Below are positions 27,480 through 37,703 of a stretch of DNA of 64,000 bases, piece after piece. Numbering within the stretch: position 1 is the first letter of the stretch; the number at the start of each line of letters is the position of its first letter. The stretch is from an uncultured Hoeflea sp. (GTDB lineage Bacteria > Pseudomonadota > Alphaproteobacteria > Rhizobiales > Rhizobiaceae). Location: assembly GCF_947501405.1 (NCBI RefSeq), contig NZ_CANMVK010000005.1, forward strand, positions 219,734 through 283,733. Direction: 5' to 3'. Below the pieces are notes generated by a model that ran no database searches, was not told the DNA's origin, and saw only the letters and a program-made list of their open reading frames with translations. A program made the translations under genes and the position numbers.

Positions 27480-30056
27480 TTATTTGAGATCCAGCAGCCG
27501 TTCGAGATAGCGTTTTTCGATCTCCGGGGAGAGTTGATCGCCCAGCCGCTTGCGGATTGCGTCGAGAATTTCCCGGGCGCGCTGGATGTCGATTTCGTCA
27601 GGAACCTTGACGCGGTTGCCGAAATCCGGGCCCGTGGTGGCGCGGGGGCGACCGAGCGGATCGCGGTCATCGGCTGACCGGTTGCCGTTGCGGTCGGGAC
27701 CTTCGCCTTCCGCCTCTCCCTGCTCGTTGCCCATGGCCTGCATCATCTGGTTCATCATATCTTCCGCGCCCTGGCGCAAGGCCTGCAGCGCCCGTCCCTG
27801 ATCGCCCAACGCCTGACCGGTCTGACCCTGCTGCAGATTTCCGGTGGCATCACCCATCGCCTCACCGGCCTCGCCGAAGCCCGGTGAGGGGGTTATGCCG
27901 AGCGCCTCGAGGTCGCGTTGCAATTGGTCCAACGCATCCTGGAGTTCCTGCTGGCTGCGTCCGAGCGCGCCAAGCATTTCCTCAAGCGACTGGCTGCCTT
28001 CGCCCTGTTGACCCTGGTCCTGCCCCTGACCCGGCTGGTTCTGGCCCTGTTCCTGACGGTCGCGGCCCTCGCCCGGCTGGCTTTGGCGGTCGCGATCGGC
28101 GCGCATGGTTTCATCCATCAATTGCTGCTGCTGGCGCATCAACTCGCCGAGCTTGTCCATCTGCTGGCGCATCGGACCGCCTTGCTGCTGTTGGCGTTGC
28201 TGCCTGCCGGCCTGCAGATTGTTCATCATCCGCTGCAATTCCTGCAACATCTGCTGGGCCTGATCGCGGGCGCCGGAGCGGGCCAGATTCTCGATCTGGT
28301 CGAGCATGTTGTCGAGATCACGCTGACGCAGCATGTTCTCGGGCATGGCCTGCTGCATTTGGCTTTCCGGGTTGCCGCGATTCTGGCGAGCCAGTTCACT
28401 CAGGTAATCCTGCATGGCTTCGCGCAGCTCGTCCATCAGCCGGGCGATTTCCTCATCGGAGGCATCGTTCTCCAGCGCTTCGGCCAGCGCGTTCTGGGCG
28501 TCGCGCAACCGCCGCTCGGCAAGCGACAGATTGCCATCTTCGATCTGCAGCGCCACGCCCCACATGTAGTCGATCGCAGCGCGCAGGTCGTCGTCGGAGC
28601 GGGCATTTTCCAGCCGGCCACGGACCGATTGTAGCAGCAGATAATGCGACAGGTCGGGAATGGTCTCTTCGGGCGCGATGGTCAACGCGTCGTGCAGATC
28701 GAACACCCGGGGCAGATTGTTGGCGTCCAGCGCCAGAACGCCGCGCTGTTCGACCACCGCGGCGGCCAGCGGATTGGAGAAACGCCGGCCCGGCAACACC
28801 GTTTCCAGTGTTTCGCTGCGGCCTTGCTGCCCGGCTCCATCGACCGCCAGCAGGGTGATCTTGACCTTCTGCCCGGCCAGCGGGTGCTCGGTAAGATCCT
28901 GACTTGCCACCGCGCGGTTGTCTTCCGCTGACCGTCGCGGCAGCGACAGGCGGTATTTTGGCGGCTCGAAAAGCGGCCGCGCATCGGGCGCAGGATCTTT
29001 GGCAGGAACGATCTCGGCCTCGGCGCGGGCGACACCATGATCGTCGGACAGGGTGTAGTCGAGTTCCAGCGCGCCGTTGACGGCGCGGCGCGGGGTTTCG
29101 ACGAAGGCTGCGACGGGCGCCGCATCGGGAATGATGCGAATGTCAAAACTTAAATCCGAGCGGCCGGCGGCCACCCGCAAATTGCCGTGATCACCGGGCT
29201 TGAAAGTCCATAGCCTGGCGCCTGCAATGGCGGCAGGATCAACAGTTTCGGGCGCTGCGGGATCGAGAGGCATCAGCGACTGCGCGTCCGGACCCCAGGA
29301 GACCGAGGCGTCGTCGCCCGCACCGCCGAGCCTCACGGTGATTTCGCTGCCCTCAATGGCCGTGACTGCCTCGCCTTCCGCGCGGGATACGCCGGTCAAG
29401 AACACCGGCGCCTGATTGACATAGGTGGGCGGGGTAATCCAGGCGTCAATCCGCACGTCGGGCAGTTCAGTGCTGATATGGCTGACGAAGGCATCGCCGG
29501 GCCGGCCGGCCTGACCTGAATAGGAATAGAAGAAGGCGACAAACAGCAGCAGGCCTACGGCGACGCGGAGGCCGAACGGGTCCCGTTCGGGCAGGCTGGA
29601 CCGGGGGATACCGGTCTCCAACTGTCCGATTTTGGCAGCCATACGGCGGCGGTGCTCTTCCCAAAGCGCCCGGGCCACCGGATCATTGGCGTCGAGGTGA
29701 TCATCCTGGCTGGCGATCGCCTGGTTAGCGATCCTGTTTTCGGCCTCCAGGCGCGCGTCGATCTCACCCTGGACGGGTGCTCGAAACCGCGACAGTGGCC
29801 AGAGCGAGGCAGCAAAGCCAACCGCAAAAACCGCCAACAGCGCCAGCCGGGCCGCGTCGGGGACGGTTCGAAACACGCCGAGCCAGGACAGGCTCAAAAA
29901 CAGCGCGATCACACCCAGCGCCGGAGCGGCCAGGGTCAGGAACCGGCCGGCCATGAGATTTAAGCGCATGCGCAACCGCGCGAAAGACACCGATCGGCGG
30001 ATCCGGCCGGCGGTTTCGTCCGGAACTGCGCTCTTGCTTTCAAGCTCGCGGGCCAT
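27480..30056 (-). CDS. TIGR02302/DUF4175 family large membrane protein
   Basis: This 858-residue protein has two membrane helices near the N-terminus (about 40-65 and 70-90), a third near 165, a large periplasmic-like beta domain (about 190-450), then long helical regions. The C-terminal third is extremely rich in Gln and Met (many QQ-rich stretches around residues 610-690) and later Gly/Asp/Arg. This matches the alphaproteobacterial TIGR02302 family of unknown function. The ATG at 30056 is better spaced from AAGGA than the one at 30062. Location upstream of cpdR and downstream of lysA is usual for the group. Confidence 0.85.
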   Translation of the reverse strand: MARELESKSAVPDETAGRIRRSVSFARLRMRLNLMAGRFLTLAAPALGVIALFLSLSWLGVFRTVPDAARLALLAVFAVGFAASLWPLSRFRAPVQGEIDARLEAENRIANQAIASQDDHLDANDPVARALWEEHRRRMAAKIGQLETGIPRSSLPERDPFGLRVAVGLLLFVAFFYSYSGQAGRPGDAFVSHISTELPDVRIDAWITPPTYVNQAPVFLTGVSRAEGEAVTAIEGSEITVRLGGAGDDASVSWGPDAQSLMPLDPAAPETVDPAAIAGARLWTFKPGDHGNLRVAAGRSDLSFDIRIIPDAAPVAAFVETPRRAVNGALELDYTLSDDHGVARAEAEIVPAKDPAPDARPLFEPPKYRLSLPRRSAEDNRAVASQDLTEHPLAGQKVKITLLAVDGAGQQGRSETLETVLPGRRFSNPLAAAVVEQRGVLALDANNLPRVFDLHDALTIAPEETIPDLSHYLLLQSVRGRLENARSDDDLRAAIDYMWGVALQIEDGNLSLAERRLRDAQNALAEALENDASDEEIARLMDELREAMQDYLSELARQNRGNPESQMQQAMPENMLRQRDLDNMLDQIENLARSGARDQAQQMLQELQRMMNNLQAGRQQRQQQQGGPMRQQMDKLGELMRQQQQLMDETMRADRDRQSQPGEGRDRQEQGQNQPGQGQDQGQQGEGSQSLEEMLGALGRSQQELQDALDQLQRDLEALGITPSPGFGEAGEAMGDATGNLQQGQTGQALGDQGRALQALRQGAEDMMNQMMQAMGNEQGEAEGEGPDRNGNRSADDRDPLGRPRATTGPDFGNRVKVPDEIDIQRAREILDAIRKRLGDQLSPEIEKRYLERLLDLK

Positions 30057-30187
30057 GGCCATCTTCCTTCAGTGATCGGAAAGAAGATAACAGTCTTTGC
30101 GGCCAAGGCGAGGCCTGTGACAAAAAAGTGAAAGCCGATTGCCGCCTGTACGGCGAAAATCAAACCGCCCGGGCGTAGTCTACGGCG

Positions 30188-31456
30188 TCAATCCAGCCAA
30201 TCGGGAAGCGAATCCAGGCCAATCAGGTCTTCATAGCTCGGGCGTTTGCGCACCACATGATATTGGTCGCCATTGACCAGCACCTCGGGGATCAGCAGGC
30301 GGGTGTTGTAGGTGCCGGCCTGAACCGCGCCATAGGCGCCCGCCGAACCGACGGCGATCAGGTCGCCGGATTTCAGCGCCGCCATTTCCCGGTCCTTGGC
30401 GAGATAGTCGCCGCTTTCGCAGACCGGACCGACAATGTCGGCGCGAATCCGCGGGGCATTGGCCGCAGACAGCCTGACCGGCCTGATCTCGTGCCAGGCT
30501 TCGTAAAGCGTCGGCCGGATCAGATCATTCATCGCTGCATCGACGATGACGAAGGTCTTGTCGCCGCCATCCTTGATGTAGATGACCTCGGAGACCAGGA
30601 CACCCGCATTGGCGACGATCAGTCTTCCAGGCTCAAAGATCAGCTTGCAGCCAAGGCCGCCGAGCCGGCCCTTGACCATCTCGCCATAGGCGCCGGGATC
30701 GGGCGGCGGCGCATTGTCGTCGCGGTAGGGCACGCCCAGCCCGCCGCCGATGTCGAAATGATCGATGGTGTGACCATCGGTGCGAAGCTGTCCGATGAGT
30801 TCGACCATCAGCTTGAGCGCGTCGTCGAAGGGCTGCAACTCGGTAATCTGGCTGCCGATGTGCATGTCGATGCCGGTGACCTCTACACCTTCAAGACTTG
30901 CCGCATGGCTATAGACGTCCTGCGCGCGCTGCCAGGAGATGCCGAACTTGTCTTCCTTCTTGCCGGTCGAGATCTTGGCATGGGTTTTGGCGTCGACGTC
31001 GGGGTTGATGCGAAATGAGATTGGCGCAACCTTGCCGGCCGCCAGGGCCCGCGCATTGAGCAGTTCCAGTTCGGGCTCGGATTCGACGTTGAAGCAATAG
31101 ATGTTTGCGGCCAGCGCCGCATCGATATCGCGGGCGGTTTTGCCGACGCCCGAGAACATGATTTTCGAAGCCGGAACCCCAGCCGCCAGTGCGCGGCGCA
31201 GTTCGCCCTCAGACACCACATCGACGCCCGAACCCAGTTGCGCCAAAGTTTTGAGAACGGCCTGGTTGGAATTGGCCTTCATGGCGTAGCAGACCATGGA
31301 ATCGACGTCGGCGAAGGCGCCGGAAAAAACCTTGTAGTGCCGGGTCAGCGTGGCTGTCGAATAGCAGTAGAACGGAGTGCCGACTTCGGTGGCGATGTCG
31401 GGCAGGCTCACGTCCTCGGCGTGGAGAACGCCTTCGCGATACTCAAAATGGTTCAC
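30188..31456 (-). CDS. lysA: Diaminopimelate decarboxylase
   Basis: This 422-residue PLP enzyme of the alanine racemase fold class has PLP lysine K60 in CYAMKANSNQ, the HIGSQI motif, the glycine loop FDIGGGLGVPY and the EPGRLIVANAG phosphate-binding motif. The substrate-binding CESGDYL motif is also present. It performs the last step of lysine synthesis. It lies 11 bp downstream of a small lipoprotein gene, which with argH upstream suggests an argH-lipoprotein-lysA operon. Confidence 0.96.
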   Translation of the reverse strand: MNHFEYREGVLHAEDVSLPDIATEVGTPFYCYSTATLTRHYKVFSGAFADVDSMVCYAMKANSNQAVLKTLAQLGSGVDVVSEGELRRALAAGVPASKIMFSGVGKTARDIDAALAANIYCFNVESEPELELLNARALAAGKVAPISFRINPDVDAKTHAKISTGKKEDKFGISWQRAQDVYSHAASLEGVEVTGIDMHIGSQITELQPFDDALKLMVELIGQLRTDGHTIDHFDIGGGLGVPYRDDNAPPPDPGAYGEMVKGRLGGLGCKLIFEPGRLIVANAGVLVSEVIYIKDGGDKTFVIVDAAMNDLIRPTLYEAWHEIRPVRLSAANAPRIRADIVGPVCESGDYLAKDREMAALKSGDLIAVGSAGAYGAVQAGTYNTRLLIPEVLVNGDQYHVVRKRPSYEDLIGLDSLPDWLD

Positions 31457-31467
31457 GGCGCATGGTC

Positions 31468-31656
31468 CTAATCAAGCAGCCCATCGAGAATGAAACGTCG
31501 TTCCCCGGTCTGTGGGGCCTCAGCCTCGGCGGCGTCGGCGACGGGCGCGGCGGTGACGCTTGGCCGTTCGAGATCGCCCTTGCGGCCGCATCCGGAAAGA
31601 ATCGCGACCAGCGCCGCAATTATGCATACAGATTTGATCACAGCACTGGTCTTCAT
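31468..31656 (-). CDS. Small lipoprotein (LptM-like)
   Basis: This 62-residue protein has a lipoprotein signal peptide with lipobox LSGC (cysteine 23) followed by GRKGDLERP, the short conserved sequence of the LptM/YifL-like lipoprotein family encoded between argH and lysA. In enterobacteria LptM helps mature the LPS translocon LptDE. That role here is inferred from family and gene neighbourhood. The tail is Ala/Glu-rich. Confidence 0.8.
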   Translation of the reverse strand: MKTSAVIKSVCIIAALVAILSGCGRKGDLERPSVTAAPVADAAEAEAPQTGERRFILDGLLD

Positions 31657-31763
31657 GGTTCATCCCTTGTCGGCGATGGCGTCAATCCGCCCGCCGGTGG
31701 TTTCCGCTCTGATGGCTTCATAGCGGTTTTGCGGCCATTGTGCACCCCGCTTTGCGTGCCCGG

Positions 31764-33164
31764 TTACAGCCGCTCACGCCAATAGGCGATCTGGGCGCGG
31801 ACGCCGTCCGGCGCGGTGCCGCCAAAGCTCTTGCGGCTGCGCACGGAAGCATCCACCGTAAGAACCGAGAACACATCGTCGGTGATGGCGGGGTGAATGG
31901 ACTGGAGGTCTTCCAGTGAGAGCTGCTCAAGCCCGGTGCTGCGGCTTTCCGCCAGCGCCACGGCGCGGCCGGTGACGTGGTGAGCGTCGCGGAACGGCAG
32001 TCCTGCCTCGCGCACCAACCAGTCGGCGAGATCCGTTGCGGTGGAGTACCCTGCGCCGGCTGCCGCGCGCATGTTGTCCTGCCGGATCTCCATATCGCGG
32101 ATCATGCCGGTCATCGCGGCGATCGACAGCTCAAGGCTGGCAGCGGCATCAAACACCTGCTCCTTGTCTTCCTGCATGTCCTTGGAATAGGCCAGCGGCA
32201 GGCCCTTCATCACCGTGAGCAAGCCGATCAGCGAGCCGTTGATGCGCCCGGTCTTGGCGCGGACCAGCTCGGCGGCATCGGGGTTTTTCTTTTGCGGCAT
32301 GATCGAGGAACCGGTTGAAAACGCATCGGACAGCCGAACGAAGCCGAATTGCGGCGTCGACCAGATGACGATTTCCTCGGCCAGACGCGACATGTGGGTG
32401 GCGCAGATGGCGGCAAGCGACAGGAATTCGAGCGCGAAGTCACGGTCCGACACGGTGTCGATGGAATTGCGGGTGGGTTCGCGGAATCCGAGCGCCCGAG
32501 AGGTTTGATCACGATCGATGGCATACCCGGTGCCGGCAAGGGCTGCGGCTCCGAGTGGGCATTCGTCGAGCCGTTCGATGCAGTCGCGCACCCGTGAGCG
32601 GTCGCGGCCGAACATTTCGACATAGGCCATGCAATGGTGACCGAAGGTGACCGGCTGGGCGGTCTGCAAATGAGTAAATCCCGGCATGACGGTTTCGGCG
32701 TGGATTTCGGCCTTGTCGAGAAAGGCGGAAATCAGATCGGTCAGTGCATGTTTGGTTCGGGTCAGTTCCTCCTTGACCCAGAGGCGGAAATCAAGCGCCA
32801 CCTGGTCATTACGCGATCGCGCCGTGTGCAGCCGGCCCGCGGCCGTGCCGATCAGTTCGGCCAGGCGCGATTCGATGTTCATGTGAATGTCTTCCAGCCG
32901 GCGGGAATAGGAGAACCTGCCGTCTTCGATCTCTGACAGGATTGTGTTGAGACCGTGAGTAATCTTGTCGCAATCTTCGGCCGAAATCATGCCAGTCTTG
33001 GCAAGCATGGCCGCATGTGCGAGGGAACCGCGGATGTCCTGGGCGTAGAGCTTGCGGTCGAAATCGATGCTGGCGTTGATTTCCTCCATGATGGCGTCGG
33101 GCCCGGAGGCAAAACGACCGCCCCACATCTGGTTTGACGTCTGTTTGTCCTTATCTGTCGACAT
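31764..33164 (-). CDS. argH: Argininosuccinate lyase
   Basis: This 466-residue protein carries the fumarase/aspartase signature [12 protein letters not shown], plus [11 protein letters not shown] at the N-terminus and [12 protein letters not shown]. It cleaves argininosuccinate to arginine and fumarate. The ATG at 33164 begins [16 protein letters not shown], fitting the family; ten upstream residues in frame are unlikely. The start codon is only 21 bp from the divergent tlpA start, so each gene's promoter must overlap the other's coding region. Confidence 0.95.
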   Translation of the reverse strand: MSTDKDKQTSNQMWGGRFASGPDAIMEEINASIDFDRKLYAQDIRGSLAHAAMLAKTGMISAEDCDKITHGLNTILSEIEDGRFSYSRRLEDIHMNIESRLAELIGTAAGRLHTARSRNDQVALDFRLWVKEELTRTKHALTDLISAFLDKAEIHAETVMPGFTHLQTAQPVTFGHHCMAYVEMFGRDRSRVRDCIERLDECPLGAAALAGTGYAIDRDQTSRALGFREPTRNSIDTVSDRDFALEFLSLAAICATHMSRLAEEIVIWSTPQFGFVRLSDAFSTGSSIMPQKKNPDAAELVRAKTGRINGSLIGLLTVMKGLPLAYSKDMQEDKEQVFDAAASLELSIAAMTGMIRDMEIRQDNMRAAAGAGYSTATDLADWLVREAGLPFRDAHHVTGRAVALAESRSTGLEQLSLEDLQSIHPAITDDVFSVLTVDASVRSRKSFGGTAPDGVRAQIAYWRERL

Positions 33165-33185
33165 GAGCCTGTCCTGGAGTTTGTC

Positions 33186-33860
33186 ATGAGCCAATCGCGC
33201 AACCGCCTGTCCACCGGCGCCCTGGTCGCAATCGCCATTGCCTTGGGCGCCGCTTTCGGGGCCGCCGGGATATACGGGAAAGCAACGCTGTCTGGCAATG
33301 CGCCGGGACCGGAAAGTCTGACGACGGCCTCCGCACAGGCCTGCGAAGCCGATGCCGAGGCGCTGGCTGCGTTAAAATCCCTGGCAAAGGGTGAGGTGGC
33401 GGCGATGGCGGTGCGCGAGCGCCCGATCAACCTGCCGGAGCTCGCCTTTGTCTCGGCTGACGCGGCTCAAACCGGGATCGCGGATTTTTCCGGTCAGACG
33501 CTGCTGGTCAATCTCTGGGCCACCTGGTGCGCGCCCTGCCGCGAGGAAATGCCGGCGCTGTCAGAACTTGAGAGTGAGTTGGGGGATGAGGACTTCAAGG
33601 TGCTGGCGATCAATATAGACACCGGTGATGTGGCCAAGCCGAAGGCATTTCTGGACGAAATCGGCGTGGCCAATCTGGGGCTTTACCGCGACGCCACCAT
33701 GGGGGTGTTCAACACCTTGAAAAAGGAAGGCCTGGCCTTCGGGCTTCCCGTGACGCTGATGATCGGCCGTGACGGCTGTCTTCTGGGCGCGATGAACGGA
33801 CCTGCGGAATGGGCAAGCGACGACGCCAAAGCGCTGGTCGAAGGTCTCAAGGCGCTTTGA
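33186..33860 (+). CDS. tlpA: Thiol:disulfide interchange protein TlpA
   Basis: This 224-residue protein has an N-terminal membrane anchor (about 10-30) and a periplasmic thioredoxin-like domain with the active site WCAPC (C115 and C118) in [15 protein letters not shown]. TlpA reduces partners in cytochrome oxidase copper-site assembly. The family's extra cysteine pair is present (C53 and a later one in GRDGCLLG). It is divergent from argH, as is common in rhizobia. Confidence 0.9.
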   Translation: MSQSRNRLSTGALVAIAIALGAAFGAAGIYGKATLSGNAPGPESLTTASAQACEADAEALAALKSLAKGEVAAMAVRERPINLPELAFVSADAAQTGIADFSGQTLLVNLWATWCAPCREEMPALSELESELGDEDFKVLAINIDTGDVAKPKAFLDEIGVANLGLYRDATMGVFNTLKKEGLAFGLPVTLMIGRDGCLLGAMNGPAEWASDDAKALVEGLKAL

Positions 33861-33882
33861 CCGTCTTGGAGAATCCCTTGAA

Positions 33883-33921
33883 CGGCCCGCCCGCTCTTTG
33901 ATCGCGGCGCGGGCCGCTTTT
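33883..33921 (+). terminator. Possible terminator after tlpA
   Basis: An 8-bp stem, CGGCCCGC at 33883-33890 with GCGGGCCG at 33909-33916, is followed by CTTTT. It lies 22 bp after the tlpA stop. The loop is long (18 bases) and the T-run short, so the call is moderate. Confidence 0.4.
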
Positions 33922-33953
33922 GGGGAAGCCGTTGGGATCGTGACGGCAGACTT

Positions 33954-34157
33954 TTACTGAAAAGCCGATCCGGGCTTGACGCCAAGCTTCTTGAAGATGA
34001 TCGCCGCCGGGCAGAAGCCGGTAAACGCCGACTGGATCAGATTGAAGCCGACAAAGACCGTCAGCAAGTGCCAATAGGGCGAGACATAGACGCCCAGCGC
34101 CACGGACAAAAGGACCATGACTCCGGCGAAGGACAGAATTACGCGATCAAGCGCCAT
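33954..34157 (-). CDS. DUF2892 (YgaP-like) inner membrane protein
   Basis: This 67-residue protein has two hydrophobic helices and the DUF2892 signature: DRVILSFAGVMVLLSV and VGFNLIQSAFTGFCPAAIIFKKLG, with its conserved cysteine. In E. coli YgaP the same module anchors a rhodanese domain in sulfur metabolism; here it is stand-alone. The start has a perfect AAGGAG site. Upstream is a 5' region with a 7-bp hairpin (34190-34210) and an AT-rich inverted repeat that may bind an ArsR-type repressor. Confidence 0.85.
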   Translation of the reverse strand: MALDRVILSFAGVMVLLSVALGVYVSPYWHLLTVFVGFNLIQSAFTGFCPAAIIFKKLGVKPGSAFQ

Positions 34158-34242
34158 ATCGATCTCCTTTTCGATCTGTTGCTGATGCCGCCAACCCGTT
34201 TCCGGTTGGCAGCCTCATTCGAGACCGGTGTACATCAACGGT

Positions 34243-34271
34243 ATTATATATTCAAGAATCTTTATATAAAA
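34243..34271 (-). promoter_or_regulatory. AT-rich promoter/operator of the DUF2892 gene
   Basis: On the minus strand a perfect TATAAT (34243-34248) lies in a very A+T-rich stretch that includes the inverted repeat ATTCAAGAAT (34249-34258 region). Surrounding sequence is GC-rich, so the contrast is striking. It is reminiscent of AT-rich operators of YgaV/BigR/SqrR-type ArsR repressors, which control DUF2892/YgaP genes elsewhere. Confidence 0.4.
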
Positions 34272-34311
34272 GACTGCATCAGCCCGAGGGAATGACGCCC
34301 AGTGTTCATCT

Positions 34312-34782
34312 TCAACCGCCGATGCGGCTTCTGGTGTCAGGTTTGCGGCGGATATGCAGGGTTTTGGATACCCGGGCGACGACATGGCCGCCGGCGTCCA
34401 CGACATCGACTTGATAGGACGGCAGATATTTCGCCCCGTCCTCGGCCGTGTTGGCGCGAATGTCGTCGAGCATGTCCTCGGTGAGACGGATTTGCGCGGT
34501 CACCGTGCCGCGGCCCGGACGAAGGAATTCGATCCCGGCGGATTTGTCCCAGACCGTGTAGCTGCGGTCGAGATTGCGCATCACCATCATCATCCAGAAC
34601 GGATCGGTCATGGCGAACAGCGAGCCACCAAAATGGCAGCCGACATAATTGCGATTGTAGAACCGCTCTTTCAGCTCGACATCGACCGCCCGGTAGTCTT
34701 CGGCAATATGGCGGATGGAGATGCCCGCAAACAACAAGGGCGGCCACAGGTTCATCCCGCGGCGCAGTGTCTTGGCTTTCAT
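34312..34782 (-). CDS. DUF4442 hotdog-fold thioesterase-like protein
   Basis: This 156-residue single-domain protein matches DUF4442 (PaaI/YiiD-like hotdog): YRAVDVELKERFYNRNYVG, then HFGGSLFAMTDPFWMM and GIEFLRPGRGTV. Such proteins are thought to hydrolyse acyl-CoA thioesters, but no substrate is shown. It lies 5 bp downstream of hbdA, and with etfBA this makes a cluster plausibly concerned with acyl-CoA turnover. Confidence 0.82.
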   Translation of the reverse strand: MKAKTLRRGMNLWPPLLFAGISIRHIAEDYRAVDVELKERFYNRNYVGCHFGGSLFAMTDPFWMMMVMRNLDRSYTVWDKSAGIEFLRPGRGTVTAQIRLTEDMLDDIRANTAEDGAKYLPSYQVDVVDAGGHVVARVSKTLHIRRKPDTRSRIGG

Positions 34783-34787
34783 CGGCG

Positions 34788-35669
34788 TCAGCGGGTGGGA
34801 ACCGGCGTATCGCCGCGGTAATCGTAAAAGCCGCGTCCGGACTTGCGTCCGAGCCAGCCGGCCTCGACATATTTGACCAGCAGCGGACAGGGCCGGTATT
34901 TGGAATCCGACAGCCCGTCATGCAGCACCTGCATGATCGACAGACAGACATCCAGTCCGATGAAATCGGCCAGTTGCAGTGGCCCCATGGGATGGTTGGC
35001 GCCAAGCTTCATGGCAGTGTCGATGGCCTCGACCGACCCGACGCCTTCATAGAGCGTGTAGATTGCCTCATTGATCATCGGCAACAGGATGCGGTTGACG
35101 ATGAAAGCGGGAAAATCTTCGGTCACGGTGATGGTCTTGTCGAGCGAATCGACAAAGCCGCGGGCGGACTGGAATGTCTCGTCTTCGGTCGCGATTCCAC
35201 GCACCAGTTCCACCAGCTTCATCACCGGAACCGGGTTCATGAAATGGATGCCGATGAAGCGTTCTGGGCGATCCGTGGCCGAGGCCAGCCGGGTGATCGA
35301 CAGTGACGAGGTGTTGGTGGCGAGAATGGCTTCGGGATTGAGAACCGGGCAGATCTGCTGATAGATCTTGCGCTTGACGGTCTCATCCTCGGTGGCGGCC
35401 TCGATGACCATGTCCATGGCCGCCAGATCAGTGATATCCGGGGCGAGACGGATGCGGGCGAGCGCCGCGTCGCGGTCCGCGCCGGTGGTCTTGCCGGATG
35501 ACACCTGCCGCGCCAGATTGCCGCTGATTGTGGCCAGCATCGACTGCAGACCCTCGGCGGACACGTCGTGAACGTGAACCTCATATCCGGCCATGGCGCA
35601 GACATGGGCGATGCCGCCGCCCATCTGACCCGCGCCAATAATGCCGACACTCTTGATCTGGTTGCCCAT
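34788..35669 (-). CDS. hbdA: 3-hydroxybutyryl-CoA dehydrogenase
   Basis: This 293-residue protein has an N-terminal NAD-binding fold with VGIIGAGQMGGGIAHV, the catalytic region with HFMNPVPVMKLVE (the histidine of the His-Glu pair) and a C-terminal dimerisation domain containing NRILLPMINEA. It interconverts acetoacetyl-CoA and 3-hydroxybutyryl-CoA. The ATG at 35669 gives the usual length of 293; 8 upstream codons are the alternative. etfA lies 135 bp upstream. Confidence 0.93.
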   Translation of the reverse strand: MGNQIKSVGIIGAGQMGGGIAHVCAMAGYEVHVHDVSAEGLQSMLATISGNLARQVSSGKTTGADRDAALARIRLAPDITDLAAMDMVIEAATEDETVKRKIYQQICPVLNPEAILATNTSSLSITRLASATDRPERFIGIHFMNPVPVMKLVELVRGIATEDETFQSARGFVDSLDKTITVTEDFPAFIVNRILLPMINEAIYTLYEGVGSVEAIDTAMKLGANHPMGPLQLADFIGLDVCLSIMQVLHDGLSDSKYRPCPLLVKYVEAGWLGRKSGRGFYDYRGDTPVPTR

Positions 35670-35744
35670 GGGATCTGCCCGCCTGATTGTCATGGTGTAG
35701 CCCGGCGCGCTCCTGGATTTGAAGCCTCCGGTGTGCGGAACCTA

Positions 35745-35778
35745 AATGGCCGGGATGGAGACGTCCAGCCCGGCCATT
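35745..35778 (-). terminator. Hairpin between etfA and hbdA
   Basis: A perfect 10-bp stem, AATGGCCGGG (35745-35754) with CCCGGCCATT (35769-35778) and a 14-base loop, lies after the etfA stop. There is only a weak T-run (TTTAGG side), so it may be an attenuating hairpin or partial terminator between etfBA and hbdA. Confidence 0.4.
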
Positions 35779-35804
35779 GGTTTCCAAGCCAATAAATGCG
35801 CTTG

Positions 35805-36734
35805 TCAGAGCGCCTTTTCAAGCTCCGGCAGCGCCTCGAACAGATCGGCGACGAGGCCATAATCGGCAACCTGGAAGATCGGTGCCTCTTCATCCTTGTT
35901 GATGGCGACGATGACCTTGGAATCCTTCATCCCGGCGAGATGCTGGATCGCGCCGGAAATGCCGCAGGCGATGTAAAGGTCGGGGGCCACGACCTTGCCG
36001 GTCTGCCCGACCTGCCAGTCGTTGGGTGCATAGCCGGCGTCGACCGCTGCACGCGATGCGCCAACGGCGGCACCAAGCTTGTCGGCGACCGGGAGAATCA
36101 CCTCCTGGAATTTTTCCGAGGATCCGAGCGCGCGTCCGCCCGAGATGATCACCTTGGCCGAGGTCAGTTCCGGGCGGTCGCTTTCAGCGATGGCGTCCTT
36201 GACGAAAGACGACAGGCCCGGATCGCCGGCCGCTGCAATGGTTTCAACGCTGGCCGAGCCGCCTTCGCCGGCAGCGGAGAAGGAGGCGGTGCGCACGGTG
36301 ATGACGCGCTTGGCGTCGGTCGACTTGACCGTCTGCAGCGCGTTGCCGGCATAGATCGGCCGTTTGAACGTGTCGGCGGAGATGACCTCGATGATGTCGG
36401 AAATCTGCATGACGTCGAGCAGCGCCGCGACCCGCGGCATGACGTTCTTGCCTGATGTGGTGGCGGGCGCCATCAGCGTGTCGTAGTCGCCTGCGAGCGA
36501 GACCACGAGAGCCGCCAGCGGTTCGGCAAGCCGGTTGGCGTATTCATCGCTGTCGGCGTGCAGCACTTTGGCGACGCCATCAAGCTTGGCGGCTTCGTCG
36601 GCGGCTGCCTTGGCGTCCTTGCCAGCCACCAGGATGTGAATGTCGCCGCCGATTTCCTTGGCGGCGCTGAGCGCCTTTGCGGTCTGATCAGACAGCGAGG
36701 CGTGGTCGTGTTCGGCTACAATGAGAATGGCCAT
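35805..36734 (-). CDS. etfA: Electron transfer flavoprotein subunit alpha
   Basis: This 309-residue protein starts [14 protein letters not shown] and has the EtfA C-terminal FAD-binding domain: [36 protein letters not shown] and [17 protein letters not shown]. With EtfB it carries electrons from acyl-CoA and other dehydrogenases to ETF-ubiquinone oxidoreductase. It follows etfB by 23 bp on the same strand. Confidence 0.96.
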   Translation of the reverse strand: MAILIVAEHDHASLSDQTAKALSAAKEIGGDIHILVAGKDAKAAADEAAKLDGVAKVLHADSDEYANRLAEPLAALVVSLAGDYDTLMAPATTSGKNVMPRVAALLDVMQISDIIEVISADTFKRPIYAGNALQTVKSTDAKRVITVRTASFSAAGEGGSASVETIAAAGDPGLSSFVKDAIAESDRPELTSAKVIISGGRALGSSEKFQEVILPVADKLGAAVGASRAAVDAGYAPNDWQVGQTGKVVAPDLYIACGISGAIQHLAGMKDSKVIVAINKDEEAPIFQVADYGLVADLFEALPELEKAL

Positions 36735-36757
36735 GATCTGTTGTTCCTTTCCCGCGC

Positions 36758-37507
36758 TTACAGCACGCCTGCTTCGTTCTTGAGCTTGTCGACCAGTTCG
36801 GCGACCGAACCGACCTTGACGCCGGCCTTGCGGCCATCGGGCTCTTCGGTCTTGAGAACTTCGAGACGGGCTGCAACATCGACGCCGAAATCACCCGGGG
36901 TCTTCTTGTCGAGTGGCTTCTTCTTGGCCTTCATGATGTTGGGCAGTGACGCGTAACGCGGCTCGTTGAGGCGCAGGTCGGTGGTCACGATGGCCGGCAG
37001 CTTGACCGAAATCGTCTGCAGGCCGCCATCGACCTCGCGGGTGACGTTGGCGGAACCGTCGCCGATCTCGACCTTGGAGGCGAAAGTCGCCTGGCTCAAG
37101 CCCAGCAGCGCTGCAAGCATCTGTCCGGTCTGGTTGGCGTCATCGTCGATCGCCTGCTTGCCAAGGATCATCATGTCGGGGGATTCCGCTTCGGCGATGC
37201 CCTTGAGGATCTTGGCCACCGACAACGGCTCGATGGTGCCCTCGGCCTCAACAAGGATGGCGCGGTCTGCGCCCATCGCAAGCGCGGTACGCAGGGTTTC
37301 CTCGGCCTTTGCCGGCCCGATCGAAACCGCGACCACCTCGGTCGCCTTGCCGGCTTCCCTGAGCCGCAGCGCCTCTTCCACCGCGATCTCGTCAAACGGG
37401 TTCATCGACATTTTTACATTGGCGAGATCAACGCCGCTGCCATCGGGTTTGACGCGGATCTTGACGTTGTAGTCAACGACCCGCTTGACCGGCACAAGAA
37501 TCTTCAT
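36758..37507 (-). CDS. etfB: Electron transfer flavoprotein subunit beta
   Basis: This 249-residue protein begins [19 protein letters not shown] and contains [14 protein letters not shown] and the AMP-binding region [21 protein letters not shown] (given in parts). It forms the heterodimer with EtfA. The ATG at 37507 gives the family length and start. A MerR-type operator-like palindrome lies about 200 bp upstream. Confidence 0.96.
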   Translation of the reverse strand: MKILVPVKRVVDYNVKIRVKPDGSGVDLANVKMSMNPFDEIAVEEALRLREAGKATEVVAVSIGPAKAEETLRTALAMGADRAILVEAEGTIEPLSVAKILKGIAEAESPDMMILGKQAIDDDANQTGQMLAALLGLSQATFASKVEIGDGSANVTREVDGGLQTISVKLPAIVTTDLRLNEPRYASLPNIMKAKKKPLDKKTPGDFGVDVAARLEVLKTEEPDGRKAGVKVGSVAELVDKLKNEAGVL

Positions 37508-37703
37508 CTGTTTGCTTTCCTCACAATAAAAGGCCTCGGTTCCTCTGGCCTTGCCCTGACTGACCCGCAACGGGCCGAATGGGATGTTTGATCCCGATTT
37601 TGCCTGTTGCGCCGCCGCCCGGATGGCCGATTGGCGACATGGATACGCGATTTTTCTCCAATTTCAATCATGCAGCGCTTCAGATTTCGCAGAGCGAAAT
37701 AAA

